DNA of 64,000 nt, from NCBI RefSeq assembly GCF_033547155.1, contig NZ_CP137892.1, forward strand, positions 248,001 through 312,000, given 5' to 3'. A program made the position numbers and the translations under genes. Position 1 is the first letter of the stretch; the number at the start of each line of letters is the position of its first letter. Shown here one piece after another: positions 36,628 to 48,256 of the stretch. Origin of the DNA: Pseudomonas benzenivorans (GTDB lineage: Bacteria > Pseudomonadota > Gammaproteobacteria > Pseudomonadales > Pseudomonadaceae). The notes beneath the pieces were generated by a model that saw nothing but the letters and a program-made list of their open reading frames with translations, searched no databases and was not told the DNA's origin.

Positions 36628-37710
36628 ATGACGGGCTTCAGCGAGGTCGACCGCCGCCACATGGCGCGCGCCCTGGCGCTGGCGGCGCGTGGCCGTGGTT
36701 CGACCTGGCCCAACCCACGGGTCGGCTGCGTGATCGCCCAGGGCGAACGGGTGGTCGGCGAGGGCTGGCACAGGCGGGCGGGGGGGCCGCATGCCGAGGT
36801 CTTTGCCTTGGCGCAGGCCGGTGGCGCGGCGCGGGGGGCCACCGCCTACGTGACGCTGGAGCCCTGCAGCCATGTCGGGCGCACCCCGGCCTGTCATCTG
36901 GCGCTGATCGTCGCGGGCATCGCGCGGGTGGTGGTGGCCCACGAGGACCCGTTCGAGCGGGTCAACGGCCGCGGCATCGCCGGCCTGCAGGCGGCCGGTA
37001 TCCGGGTCGAGCGGGGGCTGCTGGCGGAGGCCGCGGCGGAGCTGAACCTGGGCTTCCTGTCGAGCATGCGTCGCGCGCGGCCCTGGCTGCGGCTGTGCCT
37101 CAGCCTGGACGCCGACGGCAGGCTGGGACGCGCGGCCTGGGCCGATCTGAGCGAGCCCTGGGCCGACCTGCAGCAGTGGCGCGCACGGAGCGCCGCGATC
37201 CTGGTCGGCAGCGGCAGCGTGCTGGCCGACGACCCGGAGTTGAGCGTGCTGCCGGCCACGGCCGAGGCTCTGCCGCCGGTGCGGGTGGTGCTCGATGGCC
37301 GGGCCAGGGTGCCGGCGAGGGCGCGGGTCTTCGACCGGCGTGCGCCGACCCTGCACGTGCTGGGCGAGCGGCCGGGCACCTCCGTGGAGCATGGCCACGA
37401 GTGCCTGGTGCTGGGCGAGGCCGGGACGCCGATCCCGTTGCCGGCGCTGCTGTGCGAGCTGTCGCGGCGCGGCCTGCACGAGGTGCAGGCGGAAACCGGA
37501 CCGAGGCTGTCGCAGGCCCTGCTGCAGGCCGAGCTGGTCGACGAGTTGCTGATCTACCTGGCCGCCCCAGCCGCCGCCGGGGCGCAAGCGCCGACGCGCC
37601 TGCCCGCAAACGCCTCGCCGGGGCCAGGCTTTCGGGTGCACGAGGTGCAGCCTGTCGGCCGCAGCTTGCGCCTGTGCCTGCGCCGCGCTCAGGGCTCGGC
37701 GGCGTCGTGA
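36628..37710 (+). CDS. toxE: RibD-like deaminase (and degenerate reductase) ToxE
   Basis: A 360-aa RibD relative. The N-terminal cytidine-deaminase-type domain has the zinc motifs GGPHAEVFAL (near residue 53) and EPCSHVGRTPAC (near residue 80) and would deaminate the ToxB product. The C-terminal part aligns with the RibD reductase (RPWLRLCLSLDADGRLG; AILVGSGSVLADDPELSV), but the usual K-x-A-x-SLDG signature is altered, so reductase activity is doubtful. Start ATG 36628 follows AGGGGCG. Its last 22 bases overlap the tail of the convergent LysR gene. Confidence 0.88.
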   Translation: MTGFSEVDRRHMARALALAARGRGSTWPNPRVGCVIAQGERVVGEGWHRRAGGPHAEVFALAQAGGAARGATAYVTLEPCSHVGRTPACHLALIVAGIARVVVAHEDPFERVNGRGIAGLQAAGIRVERGLLAEAAAELNLGFLSSMRRARPWLRLCLSLDADGRLGRAAWADLSEPWADLQQWRARSAAILVGSGSVLADDPELSVLPATAEALPPVRVVLDGRARVPARARVFDRRAPTLHVLGERPGTSVEHGHECLVLGEAGTPIPLPALLCELSRRGLHEVQAETGPRLSQALLQAELVDELLIYLAAPAAAGAQAPTRLPANASPGPGFRVHEVQPVGRSLRLCLRRAQGSAAS

Positions 37711-38615
37711 ACGGCGGCGAGCTTGACCTGCTGGCGTATCCACTGGTGGGCCGGGTCATCGGAGAAGCGGCTGTGCCAGATGTGCACGAAGGGGAAGGGC
37801 GGGATGGCGAACGGCGGCTCCAGCAGGATCAGCGCCGGGTCTTTCAGGGCGCCGCGCAGGATGCGCGTGGCGACCGTGAGGATCAGGTCGGTCTGGGCGA
37901 TCAGGTCGGGCGCCGCGAGCCAGTGCGGCAGGCTCACGGCGATCCGCCGCTGCAGGCCGCTGAGGCGCAGCACCCGGTCCACTTCGGCGCTGGCCGCGCC
38001 GTCGACCGAGACCGACAGGTGCGGCCGGGCCAGATAGCGTTCCAGGTCCAGGCGGGCGCCGGCGGGCAGGGTGCCGCGGTCGAGCAGGCAGGAGAAGGTT
38101 TCTTCGAATAACACCTCCACGCAGACATCGACCGGCAGGCTGGGGAACACGCCGAGGGCGAGATCGACCTTGCCCTGGGCGATCTGTTCGAGCATGCCGC
38201 TGCGGCTGTCCTGGGTGACCACCAGGTTGATCTCCGGTGCCAGCCGGCGTACCCGGCGTAGAAGCTTGGACAGCACGAACGAGGCGCCGTAGTCGGACAT
38301 CGCCAGGTGAAAGGTGCGCTGCGAGTTGGCCGGGTCGAAGCCGTTGGGCTGGCCGAGCAGCCCTTCGACGCGGCTCAGCACGTCCTTGAGCGGGGCCTTC
38401 AGCGCCTCGGCCTTGGCGCTGAGGGTGACCCGGCCGCCCTGGCGGATGAGCAGCGGGTCGTCGAGCAGGGCGCGCAGCTTGCCCAGTGAGTGGCTCACCG
38501 CCGGCTGGCTCAGGTGCAGGCGGCTGGCGGTGCGGGTGACGTGCTTTTCGCTGAGCAGGGCGTCGAGGACGACCAGCAGATTGAGGTCGATGTTGCGTAG
38601 CGAGTTCATATCCAT
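37689..38615 (-). CDS. toxR: LysR-family regulator of the toxoflavin cluster (ToxR-like)
   Basis: A 308-aa LysR regulator: winged helix at residues 1-65 (DLNLLVVLDALLSEKHVTRT, then LSQPAVSHSLGKLRALLDDPL) and a C-terminal substrate-binding domain. In B. glumae the LysR protein ToxR uses toxoflavin as co-inducer for biosynthesis and transport genes. This gene lies between toxE and the efflux genes, convergent with the former and divergent from the latter, so it is well placed to control both. ATG 38615 was chosen because the upstream extension is low-complexity and lacks a ribosome site. The symbol rests on context. Confidence 0.82.
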   Translation of the reverse strand: MDMNSLRNIDLNLLVVLDALLSEKHVTRTASRLHLSQPAVSHSLGKLRALLDDPLLIRQGGRVTLSAKAEALKAPLKDVLSRVEGLLGQPNGFDPANSQRTFHLAMSDYGASFVLSKLLRRVRRLAPEINLVVTQDSRSGMLEQIAQGKVDLALGVFPSLPVDVCVEVLFEETFSCLLDRGTLPAGARLDLERYLARPHLSVSVDGAASAEVDRVLRLSGLQRRIAVSLPHWLAAPDLIAQTDLILTVATRILRGALKDPALILLEPPFAIPPFPFVHIWHSRFSDDPAHQWIRQQVKLAAVHDAAEP

Positions 38616-38759
38616 ATGCCGATCAACGGGATCGTTGTTCCAAGTGCAGAGGCGAACAATGTTGCAGATTAATCGCGTTATCGAAACCGTGCTGTATGTC
38701 GCCGGCCCGTCCCGGGCCGGAAAATGCTGCCGGCCCGGGACGGCGTGCTGGAGCCCGAG
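38616..38759. promoter_or_regulatory. Divergent control region of the LysR gene and the efflux operon
   Basis: The 144-base gap contains CAACG-GGAT-CGTTG (38624-38637), AACA-A-TGTT (38655-38663) and the palindrome GATTAATC (38667-38674). These dyads are plausible LysR-type operator pieces. No consensus promoter is obvious, as is usual for activator-dependent genes. Confidence 0.4.
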
Positions 38760-39926
38760 ATGGCCATGATGCGCCGCCACCCACGCCAGCGCCTGCTGCT
38801 GGCCTTCGTCTTACTCTGTGCCCTGCTGGCCGCCGCGGAGCTGGTGCTGTGGCCGGGGCGTTCCGACGCCGTGGCCTCCGCCCAGGCCGCCGCGCCGACC
38901 CAGGTAGCGGTTGCCCGGGTGGGCCGTGGGGCGTTTCCCCGCTACCTGGAGGCCATCGGCGAGCTGGAGGCGGTGCAGGCGGTTACCCTGTCCGCGGAGG
39001 TCGCCGGACGCATCGTCGAGCTGCCGGTGCGTTCCGGCCAGCGGGTAGAGCGTGGCCAGTTGATCCTGCGCCTCAACGATGCCGTGCAGCGCGGCGAGCT
39101 GATCCGCCTGCAGGGCCGGCTGGACAACGCGCGCACCCAGCTGCAGCGGGTCCAGCGCCTGCTCGGGCGCAACGCCATCAGCCGCGAGGCGGTCGACAAT
39201 GCCCGGGCCGAGGCCCTGGCCGCCGAAGGCGCGTTGAAGAGCCTGCAGGCGCAGCTCGAACAGCGCAGTATCCGCGCCCCCTTCGCCGGCGTGCTGGGCA
39301 TCCGCCGGGTACACCTGGGGCAGTACCTGAGCCCCGGCGAGGCGATCATCAACCTGTCCGGCGAGGCCGGGCTGCTGGTCAATTTCGGCCTGCCCGAGCA
39401 GAGCATGGCGCAGCTGCAGATCGGCGGACGCCTCGAGGTCTTCCTCGATGCCCTGCCGCAGCAGGCGATCGCCGGGCGTCTGAGCAGCATCGATCCGTTC
39501 GTCGCCAGCACCCGTAACCTCAGGGTCCAGGCCCTGCTGCTCGAGCCGCCGGCCGTGGCGCTGCCGGGCATGTTCGCCCGGGTACGGGTGCAGCAGGCGG
39601 CTGCGGCCGACACCCTGACGGTACCCGAGACCGCCATCGCCTACAGCGCCTATGGCGAGACGGTGTACCGCCTGGAACCGCTCGAGGCGGGGCAGCGCTA
39701 TCCCCGGGTGCGCCGCGTGGCGGTCAGTACCGGCGAACGCCGCGCCGGTCTGGTGGTGATAGAGGAGGGGCTCTCGGCCGATGATCGGGTGGTCGTGGCG
39801 GGGCAGATCAAACTCCACGACGGCGCGTCGATCCGGCCCGTGGCCGACCCGGCCCTGGCCGCCGAAGCGGTGCCCGGAGCGGTGTCCGAACCGGCGGCCG
39901 GACGGCAGCGGGAGCGCAGCCTGTGA
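38760..39926 (+). CDS. RND efflux periplasmic adaptor subunit (MexH-like; toxoflavin exporter candidate)
   Basis: A 388-aa membrane-fusion protein: N-terminal hydrophobic anchor (LLLAFVLLCALLAAAELVLW), barrel/lipoyl part (VTLSAEVAGRIVELPVRSGQ near residue 75), alpha hairpin (about 105-160) and the second lipoyl half QRSIRAPFAGVLGIRRVHLG. GGAG six bases ahead supports ATG 38760. It bridges the inner-membrane RND pump encoded next (GTG overlapping its TGA) to an outer-membrane channel. It corresponds to an adaptor of the tox export system, ToxG/ToxH naming left open. Confidence 0.88.
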   Translation: MAMMRRHPRQRLLLAFVLLCALLAAAELVLWPGRSDAVASAQAAAPTQVAVARVGRGAFPRYLEAIGELEAVQAVTLSAEVAGRIVELPVRSGQRVERGQLILRLNDAVQRGELIRLQGRLDNARTQLQRVQRLLGRNAISREAVDNARAEALAAEGALKSLQAQLEQRSIRAPFAGVLGIRRVHLGQYLSPGEAIINLSGEAGLLVNFGLPEQSMAQLQIGGRLEVFLDALPQQAIAGRLSSIDPFVASTRNLRVQALLLEPPAVALPGMFARVRVQQAAAADTLTVPETAIAYSAYGETVYRLEPLEAGQRYPRVRRVAVSTGERRAGLVVIEEGLSADDRVVVAGQIKLHDGASIRPVADPALAAEAVPGAVSEPAAGRQRERSL

Positions 39927-42900
39927 CCTTCACCGATCTGTTCGTCAGGCGCCCGGTGCTGGCGCTGGTCGTGAGCCTGCTGACGATCCTGCTCGGCTGG
40001 CAGGCGTTCATGCACCTGCCGGTGCGCCAGTACCCGCTGCTGGAAAGCGCCAGCATCAGCGTCACCACCGAATATCCGGGGGCGCCGGCCGAGCTGATGC
40101 AAGGCTTCGTCACCCAGCCCATCAGCCAGGCGCTGTCGTCCGTGGAGGGTGTCGACTACCTCAGCGCCTCCTCGTCCCAGGGGCGCAGCCAGATCACCCT
40201 GCGCATGGCCCTGAACCAGGACTCGCGCACGGCGCTCGGCGACGTATTGGCCAAGGTCAACCAGGTCAAGCACCGCCTGCCGGAGCAGGCCTACGACCCG
40301 GTGATCGAGCGCTCCGCCGGCGACGCCACGGCGGTCGCCTATGTCGGCTTCTCCAGCGAGACGCTGTCGGCGGCGGCGCTCACCGACTACCTGAGCCGGG
40401 TGGTGCAGCCGCTGTTCGCCGGCATCGACGGGGTCGCCAAGGTCGAGACCTTCGGCGGCCAGCGCCTGGCCCTGCGGGTCTGGCTCGACGCGCAACGCAT
40501 GGCCGGGCACGGCGTTACCCCGGCCATGGTCGAGCAGGCCCTGCGCGCCAACAACTTCCAGGCCGCCCCCGGGCAGATCAAGGGCGCCTACGTGGTCTCG
40601 GCGGTCGAGGTCAACAGCGACCTGCGCAGCCTGGACGAGTTTCGCGACCTGGTGCTGAGGCACAGCGGCCACCACCTGGTGCGCCTGGGCGATGTCGCCG
40701 AGGTGGAGCTGGGCGCGGCGTCCTACGAAACCAGCGCGCTGATGGACGGCAAGCGCGCCGTGCACCTGGGGCTCTATGCCACGCCGGGCGGCAACCCGCT
40801 GCTGATCGTCGCGGCCATCGAACGGCTGCTGCCGACCATCCGCACGACCCTGCCGCCCGGCGTGGAGGTGGCCCTGGCCTTCGAGACGGCCGGGTTCATC
40901 CAGGCCTCGATCGATGAGGTGGTGAAGACCCTGGTCGAGGCGATCCTGATCGTCGTCGCCATCATCTACCTGTGCCTGGGGTCGCTGCGCACGGTGCTGA
41001 TTCCGGTGGTCAGCATTCCCCTGTCGATGCTCGGCGCCCTGGCGCTGATGGCGCTGTGCGGCTTCAGCCTCAACCTGCTGACCCTGCTGGCCATGGTGCT
41101 GGCGATCGGCCTGGTGGTGGACGATGCGATAGTCGTGGTGGAGAACGTGCACCGGCATATCCGGCGCGGCCTGACGCCCTTGCAGGCGGCGCTCATCGGT
41201 GCCCGCGAGATCGCCGCCCCGGTGATCGCCATGACCCTGACCCTGGCTGCGGTGTACGCACCGATCGGCCTGATGGGCGGGCTTACCGGGGCGCTGTTCC
41301 AGGAGTTTGCCCTGACCCTGGCCGGTGCGGTGGTGGTGTCCGGGGTGATCGCCCTGACCCTGGCGCCGGTGATGAGCGCGGCGCTACTGCCGGCGGTACA
41401 GGCCGAGGGGCGGGTCAGCCGACTGGCCGAGCAGCTGTTCCGGCGCCTGGCCCTGCATTACCGGCGGCTCCTGGCCGGCAGCCTGCGCTATCGCGGGGTG
41501 GTCCTGCTGCTGGCGCTGGCGACCCTGGTCAGCCTGCCGCTGCTGTACGGCGCGGCGCAACGGGAGCTCGCCCCGGGCGAGGATCAGGGCAACCTGCTGG
41601 CGGCGATCAAGTCCCCGCAGCATGCCAGCATCGATTTCGTCGAGCGCTACGCCGCGCAGCTGGATGACATCTTCGGCGAGCTGCCGGAGACCACCAGCAC
41701 CTGGATCATCAACGGCACCGACGGCGTGGCCGCCAGCTTCGCCGGGGTCAATCTCAGCGACTGGTCGCGGCGCACCCGCGACGCCGATGCCATCCAGGCC
41801 GATCTGCAGCGGCGGGTCGATGCGGTGGAGGGCAACAGCATCTTCATCTTCCAGCTGCCGCCCTTGCCCGCCTCCAGCGGCGGTCTGCCGGTGCAGATGG
41901 TGATCCGCACGGCGCAGGACTACCGGGCGCTGTACCAGGCCATGCAGGGGGTCAAGGCGGCGGCCAGGCAGAGCGGGCTGTTCAGCATGGTCGACAGCGA
42001 CCTGGCGTTCAACAGCCCGGCGACGCAGGTCCGGATCGACCGCAGCAAGGCCAACAGCCTGGGTATCCGCATGGAGGACATCGGCAGTGCCCTGGCCCTG
42101 CTGCTGGGGGAGAACTACGTCAACCGCTTCGCCCTGGACGGTCGCTCCTACGACGTGATTCCCCAGGCCCACAGGCAGCAGCGGCTCAGCCCGCAGGCGC
42201 TGGCCGGCTACTACGTGGCGACGGCGGCGGGCGAACAGGTGGCGCTGTCGACCCTGGTCAGCCTGCACAGCAGCATCCAGCCGAACAGGCTGACCCAGTT
42301 CGACCAGCAGAATTCCGCGACCCTGCAGGCGATTCCCGCCGCCGGGGTCAGCCTGGGGCAGGCGGTGGCCTTCCTCGAGCAGCAGGCGGCGCAGTTGCCG
42401 GACGGCTTCAGCATCGATTGGCAGGCGGAGGCGCGGCAGTTCAAGCAGGAGGGCAGTGCCCTGCTGCTGACCTTCCTGTTCGCGGTGATCGTCATCTACA
42501 TGGTGCTGGCCGCGCAGTACGAGAGCCTGGTCGACCCCCTGATCATCCTGATCACCGTGCCGCTGTCGATCTGCGGCGCATTGCTGCCCCTGGCCCTGGG
42601 CTTCGCCACGGTGAACATCTACACCCAGATCGGCCTGGTCACCCTGATCGGCCTGATCAGCAAGCACGGCATCCTGATGGTCGCCTTCGCCAACGAACTC
42701 CAGGAGCAACGGGGCCACGGGCGTCTGCGGGCGATTCTCAGCGCCGCGACGATCCGCCTGCGACCGATACTGATGACCACTGCGGCGATGGTCATGGGCC
42801 TGGTGCCGCTGCTGTTCGCCTCGGGGGCCGGCGCCAACAGCCGCTTCGGCCTGGGGCTGGTGATCGTCTTCGGCATGCTGGTCGGCACCTGCTTCACCCT

Positions 42901-43012
42901 GTTCGTGCTGCCGGCGCTGTATCTGAGTCTGTCCCGGCGCAGTGGGCGCGCAGCGCGCCTGGCCGAACTGGCGGCCGGCGAGGCGCTGCGGGAAAGGCGC
43001 TCGGCGGGCTAG
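39923..43012 (+). CDS. RND efflux inner-membrane transporter (MexI-like; toxoflavin exporter candidate)
   Basis: A 1029-aa HAE1-type RND pump with twelve helices and two large periplasmic loops. The start [20 protein letters not shown] is very similar to MexI. The proton-relay aspartates are in [14 protein letters not shown] (TM4, near residue 400). It starts with GTG 39923 inside GTGA, overlapping the adaptor stop. MexGHI-OpmD handles redox-active phenazines, so a related pump for redox-active toxoflavin is sensible. No outer-membrane factor gene follows; its stop overlaps the gshA stop on the other strand (CTAG, 43009-43012). Confidence 0.92.
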   Translation: MTFTDLFVRRPVLALVVSLLTILLGWQAFMHLPVRQYPLLESASISVTTEYPGAPAELMQGFVTQPISQALSSVEGVDYLSASSSQGRSQITLRMALNQDSRTALGDVLAKVNQVKHRLPEQAYDPVIERSAGDATAVAYVGFSSETLSAAALTDYLSRVVQPLFAGIDGVAKVETFGGQRLALRVWLDAQRMAGHGVTPAMVEQALRANNFQAAPGQIKGAYVVSAVEVNSDLRSLDEFRDLVLRHSGHHLVRLGDVAEVELGAASYETSALMDGKRAVHLGLYATPGGNPLLIVAAIERLLPTIRTTLPPGVEVALAFETAGFIQASIDEVVKTLVEAILIVVAIIYLCLGSLRTVLIPVVSIPLSMLGALALMALCGFSLNLLTLLAMVLAIGLVVDDAIVVVENVHRHIRRGLTPLQAALIGAREIAAPVIAMTLTLAAVYAPIGLMGGLTGALFQEFALTLAGAVVVSGVIALTLAPVMSAALLPAVQAEGRVSRLAEQLFRRLALHYRRLLAGSLRYRGVVLLLALATLVSLPLLYGAAQRELAPGEDQGNLLAAIKSPQHASIDFVERYAAQLDDIFGELPETTSTWIINGTDGVAASFAGVNLSDWSRRTRDADAIQADLQRRVDAVEGNSIFIFQLPPLPASSGGLPVQMVIRTAQDYRALYQAMQGVKAAARQSGLFSMVDSDLAFNSPATQVRIDRSKANSLGIRMEDIGSALALLLGENYVNRFALDGRSYDVIPQAHRQQRLSPQALAGYYVATAAGEQVALSTLVSLHSSIQPNRLTQFDQQNSATLQAIPAAGVSLGQAVAFLEQQAAQLPDGFSIDWQAEARQFKQEGSALLLTFLFAVIVIYMVLAAQYESLVDPLIILITVPLSICGALLPLALGFATVNIYTQIGLVTLIGLISKHGILMVAFANELQEQRGHGRLRAILSAATIRLRPILMTTAAMVMGLVPLLFASGAGANSRFGLGLVIVFGMLVGTCFTLFVLPALYLSLSRRSGRAARLAELAAGEALRERRSAG

Positions 43013-44589
43013 ACCGCCAGGGCCAGGATGCTGGCCTGGTAGGCCGCGGCGAAGCTGTCGAAATCGCCTTCTTCCTGGGCCTCCAGTTCCGCCTGGTCAC
43101 GCAGCGAGCGCGCCGCGGCGGCCTCGAAGGCGGCCTGCCGTTCGGCGTCGAGCGGCTGGCGGCGGAAGTACTCGGCGTGTTGCTTGCTCTGGCGCAGGGC
43201 GAACTGGGTGAAGCTTTCCCCCTGCTGCAGCTGGGCGAGGACCTGGGCCGAGGGCGTCAGCGCGGCATCGGCCACCTTGGCCCGTTGCGCCTGCAGCGCC
43301 TGCAGATGGGCGTCGCCGCCCTGGCTGCGGTCGAGCAGTTCGGCCAGCGGCCGGATGTTCTCGAGCAGCTCCTCGGCCCAGGCCTGCAGGCCGACGGCCT
43401 GGCCCTGGCGCTGCAGCTGCAGGCCGGGGCGCCGGCCCTCCTTGACCACCGCGAGGAAGTTGTCGGTGCAGGCGTGGCACTCGTCACTCTCCAGCAGCGG
43501 GCTGGCCTGCAGCGCACAGAACAGCAGGAAGGCGTCGAGGAAGCGTGCCTCGTCCAGGTCGATGCCCAGCGGCAGGAAGGGGTTGATGTCCAGGCAGCGC
43601 ACCTCGACGTACTGCACGCCGCGGGCCATCAGCGCCTGGATCGGCCGTTCGCCGCTGGCGGTGACGCGCTTGGGGCGGATGTTCGAGTAGTACTCGTTCT
43701 CGATCTGCAGGATGTTGGTGTTGAGCTGCTGCCACTCGCCGTCCTTCTGGGTGCCGGCCTCGACATAGGCGGGGTAGGGCGTGGCGACCGCCTGGCGCAG
43801 GCTGTCGGTGTAACTGGCCAGGTCGTTGTAGCAGGGGGTCAGGCCGGCCTGGGCGTTGCTCTGGTAGCCCAGGTCGCTCATGCGCAGGCTGGTGGCATAA
43901 GGCAGGTACAGGGTCTGTGGGTCGAGCTGCTCGAGCTGGTGCGGGCGGCCGCGCATGAAGCCGACGTCCAGCGCCGGCGAGGCGCCGAACAGGTACATCA
44001 GCAGCCAGCTGTAGCGGCGGAAGTTGCGGATCAGGCCGATGTAGCGCGCCGACTGGTAGTCGCGGGCGCTGCGGTTGTCGCCTTCGGCCTGCTGCAGCAG
44101 GGTCCACAGGCTTTCCGGCAGGGAGAAGTTGTAGTGGATGCCGGCGATGCACTGCATGGTCTTGCCGTAGCGCAGCGCCAGGCCCTTGCGGTACACGTAC
44201 TTGAGCCGGCCGATATGGGAGTCGCCGTAGCGGGCGATCGGAATCGTCTCCTCGTCCGGCAGGGCGCAGGGCATCGACGGGCTCCACAGGTACTCGCCGT
44301 CGAGCTTGCTGTAGGCGTACCTGTGGATGTCTTCGAGGTCGGCCAGGGTCACCGCCGCGTCGGCCTCGGCCGGGGTGATGAACTCCAGCAGTGCCTCGGA
44401 GTAGTCGGTGGTGATCTGCGGATGGGTCAGCGCCGAACCGAGCGTCACCGGGTGCGGGGTCAAGGCCAGCTGGCCGTCGCTGTCGACGCGCAGGCATTCG
44501 CGCTCGATGCCGTGCAAGCACTGGGAAAGCAGGGAGAGGTTGGCGCGCTCGCCGAGCAGGGCCAGGCGGCGGGATAACAGGTCGCTCAA
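43009..44589 (-). CDS. gshA: Glutamate-cysteine ligase
   Basis: A 526-aa enzyme for the first step of glutathione synthesis. The N-terminus ([38 protein letters not shown]) and [19 protein letters not shown] core ([16 protein letters not shown]) are typical of the proteobacterial GshA family. The start is TTG 44589, preceded by AAGGA eight bases upstream; no ATG gives an open frame there. The core-genome neighbour should be argA, now 20 kb away. Its stop codon overlaps the RND pump stop codon. Confidence 0.93.
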   Translation of the reverse strand: MSDLLSRRLALLGERANLSLLSQCLHGIERECLRVDSDGQLALTPHPVTLGSALTHPQITTDYSEALLEFITPAEADAAVTLADLEDIHRYAYSKLDGEYLWSPSMPCALPDEETIPIARYGDSHIGRLKYVYRKGLALRYGKTMQCIAGIHYNFSLPESLWTLLQQAEGDNRSARDYQSARYIGLIRNFRRYSWLLMYLFGASPALDVGFMRGRPHQLEQLDPQTLYLPYATSLRMSDLGYQSNAQAGLTPCYNDLASYTDSLRQAVATPYPAYVEAGTQKDGEWQQLNTNILQIENEYYSNIRPKRVTASGERPIQALMARGVQYVEVRCLDINPFLPLGIDLDEARFLDAFLLFCALQASPLLESDECHACTDNFLAVVKEGRRPGLQLQRQGQAVGLQAWAEELLENIRPLAELLDRSQGGDAHLQALQAQRAKVADAALTPSAQVLAQLQQGESFTQFALRQSKQHAEYFRRQPLDAERQAAFEAAAARSLRDQAELEAQEEGDFDSFAAAYQASILALAV

Positions 44590-44862
44590 GATTGCATTCC
44601 TTCACGCGTCGGTCGGCCCAATATGGGGGCGAAACGAGTGCTCTACAAGGGGGAGGCGGTAACGGCGCGTTGCACCCTGGCCCTGGGGCGGAGCACGGCC
44701 TCTCTACCCTAGACCAGTCCGCTGGCGGGAAATTACACCCAGGCGAAGGTCGCTTGCGCCTTAGCGACCAGCCTGTCGTTCTGGAGGGCTGCGTCCCCGG
44801 CGCCGGGGCGCCGGCCGCAGGCGCCGCTCTTGCCGGCCTCTGCCTGCGGCCCCGCCTATGCC
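44590..44862. other. 273-base gap between tex and gshA
   Basis: No gene is visible. It holds GGTCGCT-N8-AGCGACC (44748-44769) and a ten-base inverted repeat GGCCGCAGGC/GCCTGCGGCC (44813-44822 with 44842-44851) shortly after the tex stop, a likely tex transcript end. P. aeruginosa carries a small thioesterase-type gene near here, which I do not see. Confidence 0.45.
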
Positions 44863-47205
<2,343 letters not shown>

Positions 47206-47428
47206 AAAAAGCTACCCACACTGAAACGAAAAACCGGCCACGCAGAGCACTGGCCAGGCACGAAAGCGGCGCATTATAAACACCGCCTACCAGGCTGCTG
47301 GGAACCGTTCGGGGAAAAATCTGCTAACAATGGCCCGCCCGCCGCGTGCCGCGGCTGGGCCATAATGCCGGCGTTGGACGCTGTTCGAGCGCCTGCGGGC
47401 GCAACAGTTCCTTGAACCAGGAGCCTCT

Positions 47429-48166
47429 ATGAGCGGTACCCCCTCTTCTGTCGAAGGCGAGAAAATCCTTATCGTCGATGATGACGCCCGCCTGCGCCGC
47501 CTGCTCGAACGTTTCTTCGACGAGCAGGGTTTCCGCGTGCGCACGGTGGAAAACGTCGAACAGATGGACCGCCTGCTGGCGCGCGAGCTGTTCAACCTGG
47601 TGGTGCTCGACCTGATGCTGCCGGGCGAGGACGGCCTGTCCGCCTGCCGCCGCCTGCGCGAGGCGAACAACCAGGTGCCGATCATCATGCTCACCGCCAA
47701 GGGCGACGAGGCCAGCCGCATCCAGGGCCTGGAGCAGGGCGCCGACGACTACCTGGCCAAACCCTTCAACCCGCGCGAGCTGCTGGCGCGGATCAAGGCC
47801 GTGCTGCGCCGCCAGGCACCGGTGGTACCGGGGGCGCCGGGCAGCGAGGAGCAGACGGTGAGTTTCGGCGACTACCAGCTGTCGCTGGCCACCCGCGAGC
47901 TGAAGAAGGGCGACCAGGTGCACATGCTCACCACCGGCGAGTTCGCCGTGCTCAAGGCCCTGGTGCAGCATGCCCGCGAGCCGCTGACCCGGGACAAGCT
48001 GATGAACCTGGCCCGCGGCCGCGAATGGGACGCCCTGGAGCGCTCCATCGACGTGCAGATCTCGCGCCTGCGCCGGCTGATCGAGCCGGACCCGTCCAAG
48101 CCGCGCTATATCCAGACGGTCTGGGGCGTGGGCTATGTGTTCGTCCCGGACGGCGCCAAGTCGTAG
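47429..48166 (+). CDS. amgR: OmpR-family response regulator (AmgR/OmpR)
   Basis: A 245-aa regulator: receiver domain (KILIVDDDARLRRLLERFF at residues 11-29; phospho-acceptor Asp in LVVLDLMLPGEDG) and a C-terminal winged helix (LTTGEFAVLKALVQHAREPL; RYIQTVWGVGYVF). With its kinase it controls membrane-stress and envelope genes; in P. aeruginosa the pair AmgRS protects from aminoglycoside-caused membrane damage. CAGGAG precedes ATG 47429. The kinase gene follows after a 90-base gap containing a REP-like palindrome. Confidence 0.93.
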   Translation: MSGTPSSVEGEKILIVDDDARLRRLLERFFDEQGFRVRTVENVEQMDRLLARELFNLVVLDLMLPGEDGLSACRRLREANNQVPIIMLTAKGDEASRIQGLEQGADDYLAKPFNPRELLARIKAVLRRQAPVVPGAPGSEEQTVSFGDYQLSLATRELKKGDQVHMLTTGEFAVLKALVQHAREPLTRDKLMNLARGREWDALERSIDVQISRLRRLIEPDPSKPRYIQTVWGVGYVFVPDGAKS

Positions 48167-48210
48167 CGTGGAGAGCGCCGCATGGGGTTTATCCACCGAT
48201 GAGATCGCCA

Positions 48211-48244
48211 GGTGGAAAAGGCCGGTAGGCGTTTTCCACCCTAC
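48211..48244. repeat. REP-like palindrome, copy 2
   Basis: GGTGGAAAA (48211-48219) pairs with TTTTCCACC (48232-48240), followed by CTAC. It shares TTTCCACCCTAC with copy 1 (3114-3125) and lies just before the amgS start. Confidence 0.55.
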
Positions 48245-48256
48245 TCCGAGCCGCCT

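Noticed and set aside
34228..37710. ribA and ribD-like genes read as the housekeeping riboflavin operon
   Set aside because: No ribB, ribE or ribH genes accompany them, and they alternate with toxA, toxD and toxC homologues; the reductase half of the ribD-like protein is altered.
23028..43012. Integrative element with integrase and att sites
   Set aside because: No integrase, transposase, tRNA or convincing direct repeats were found at either edge.
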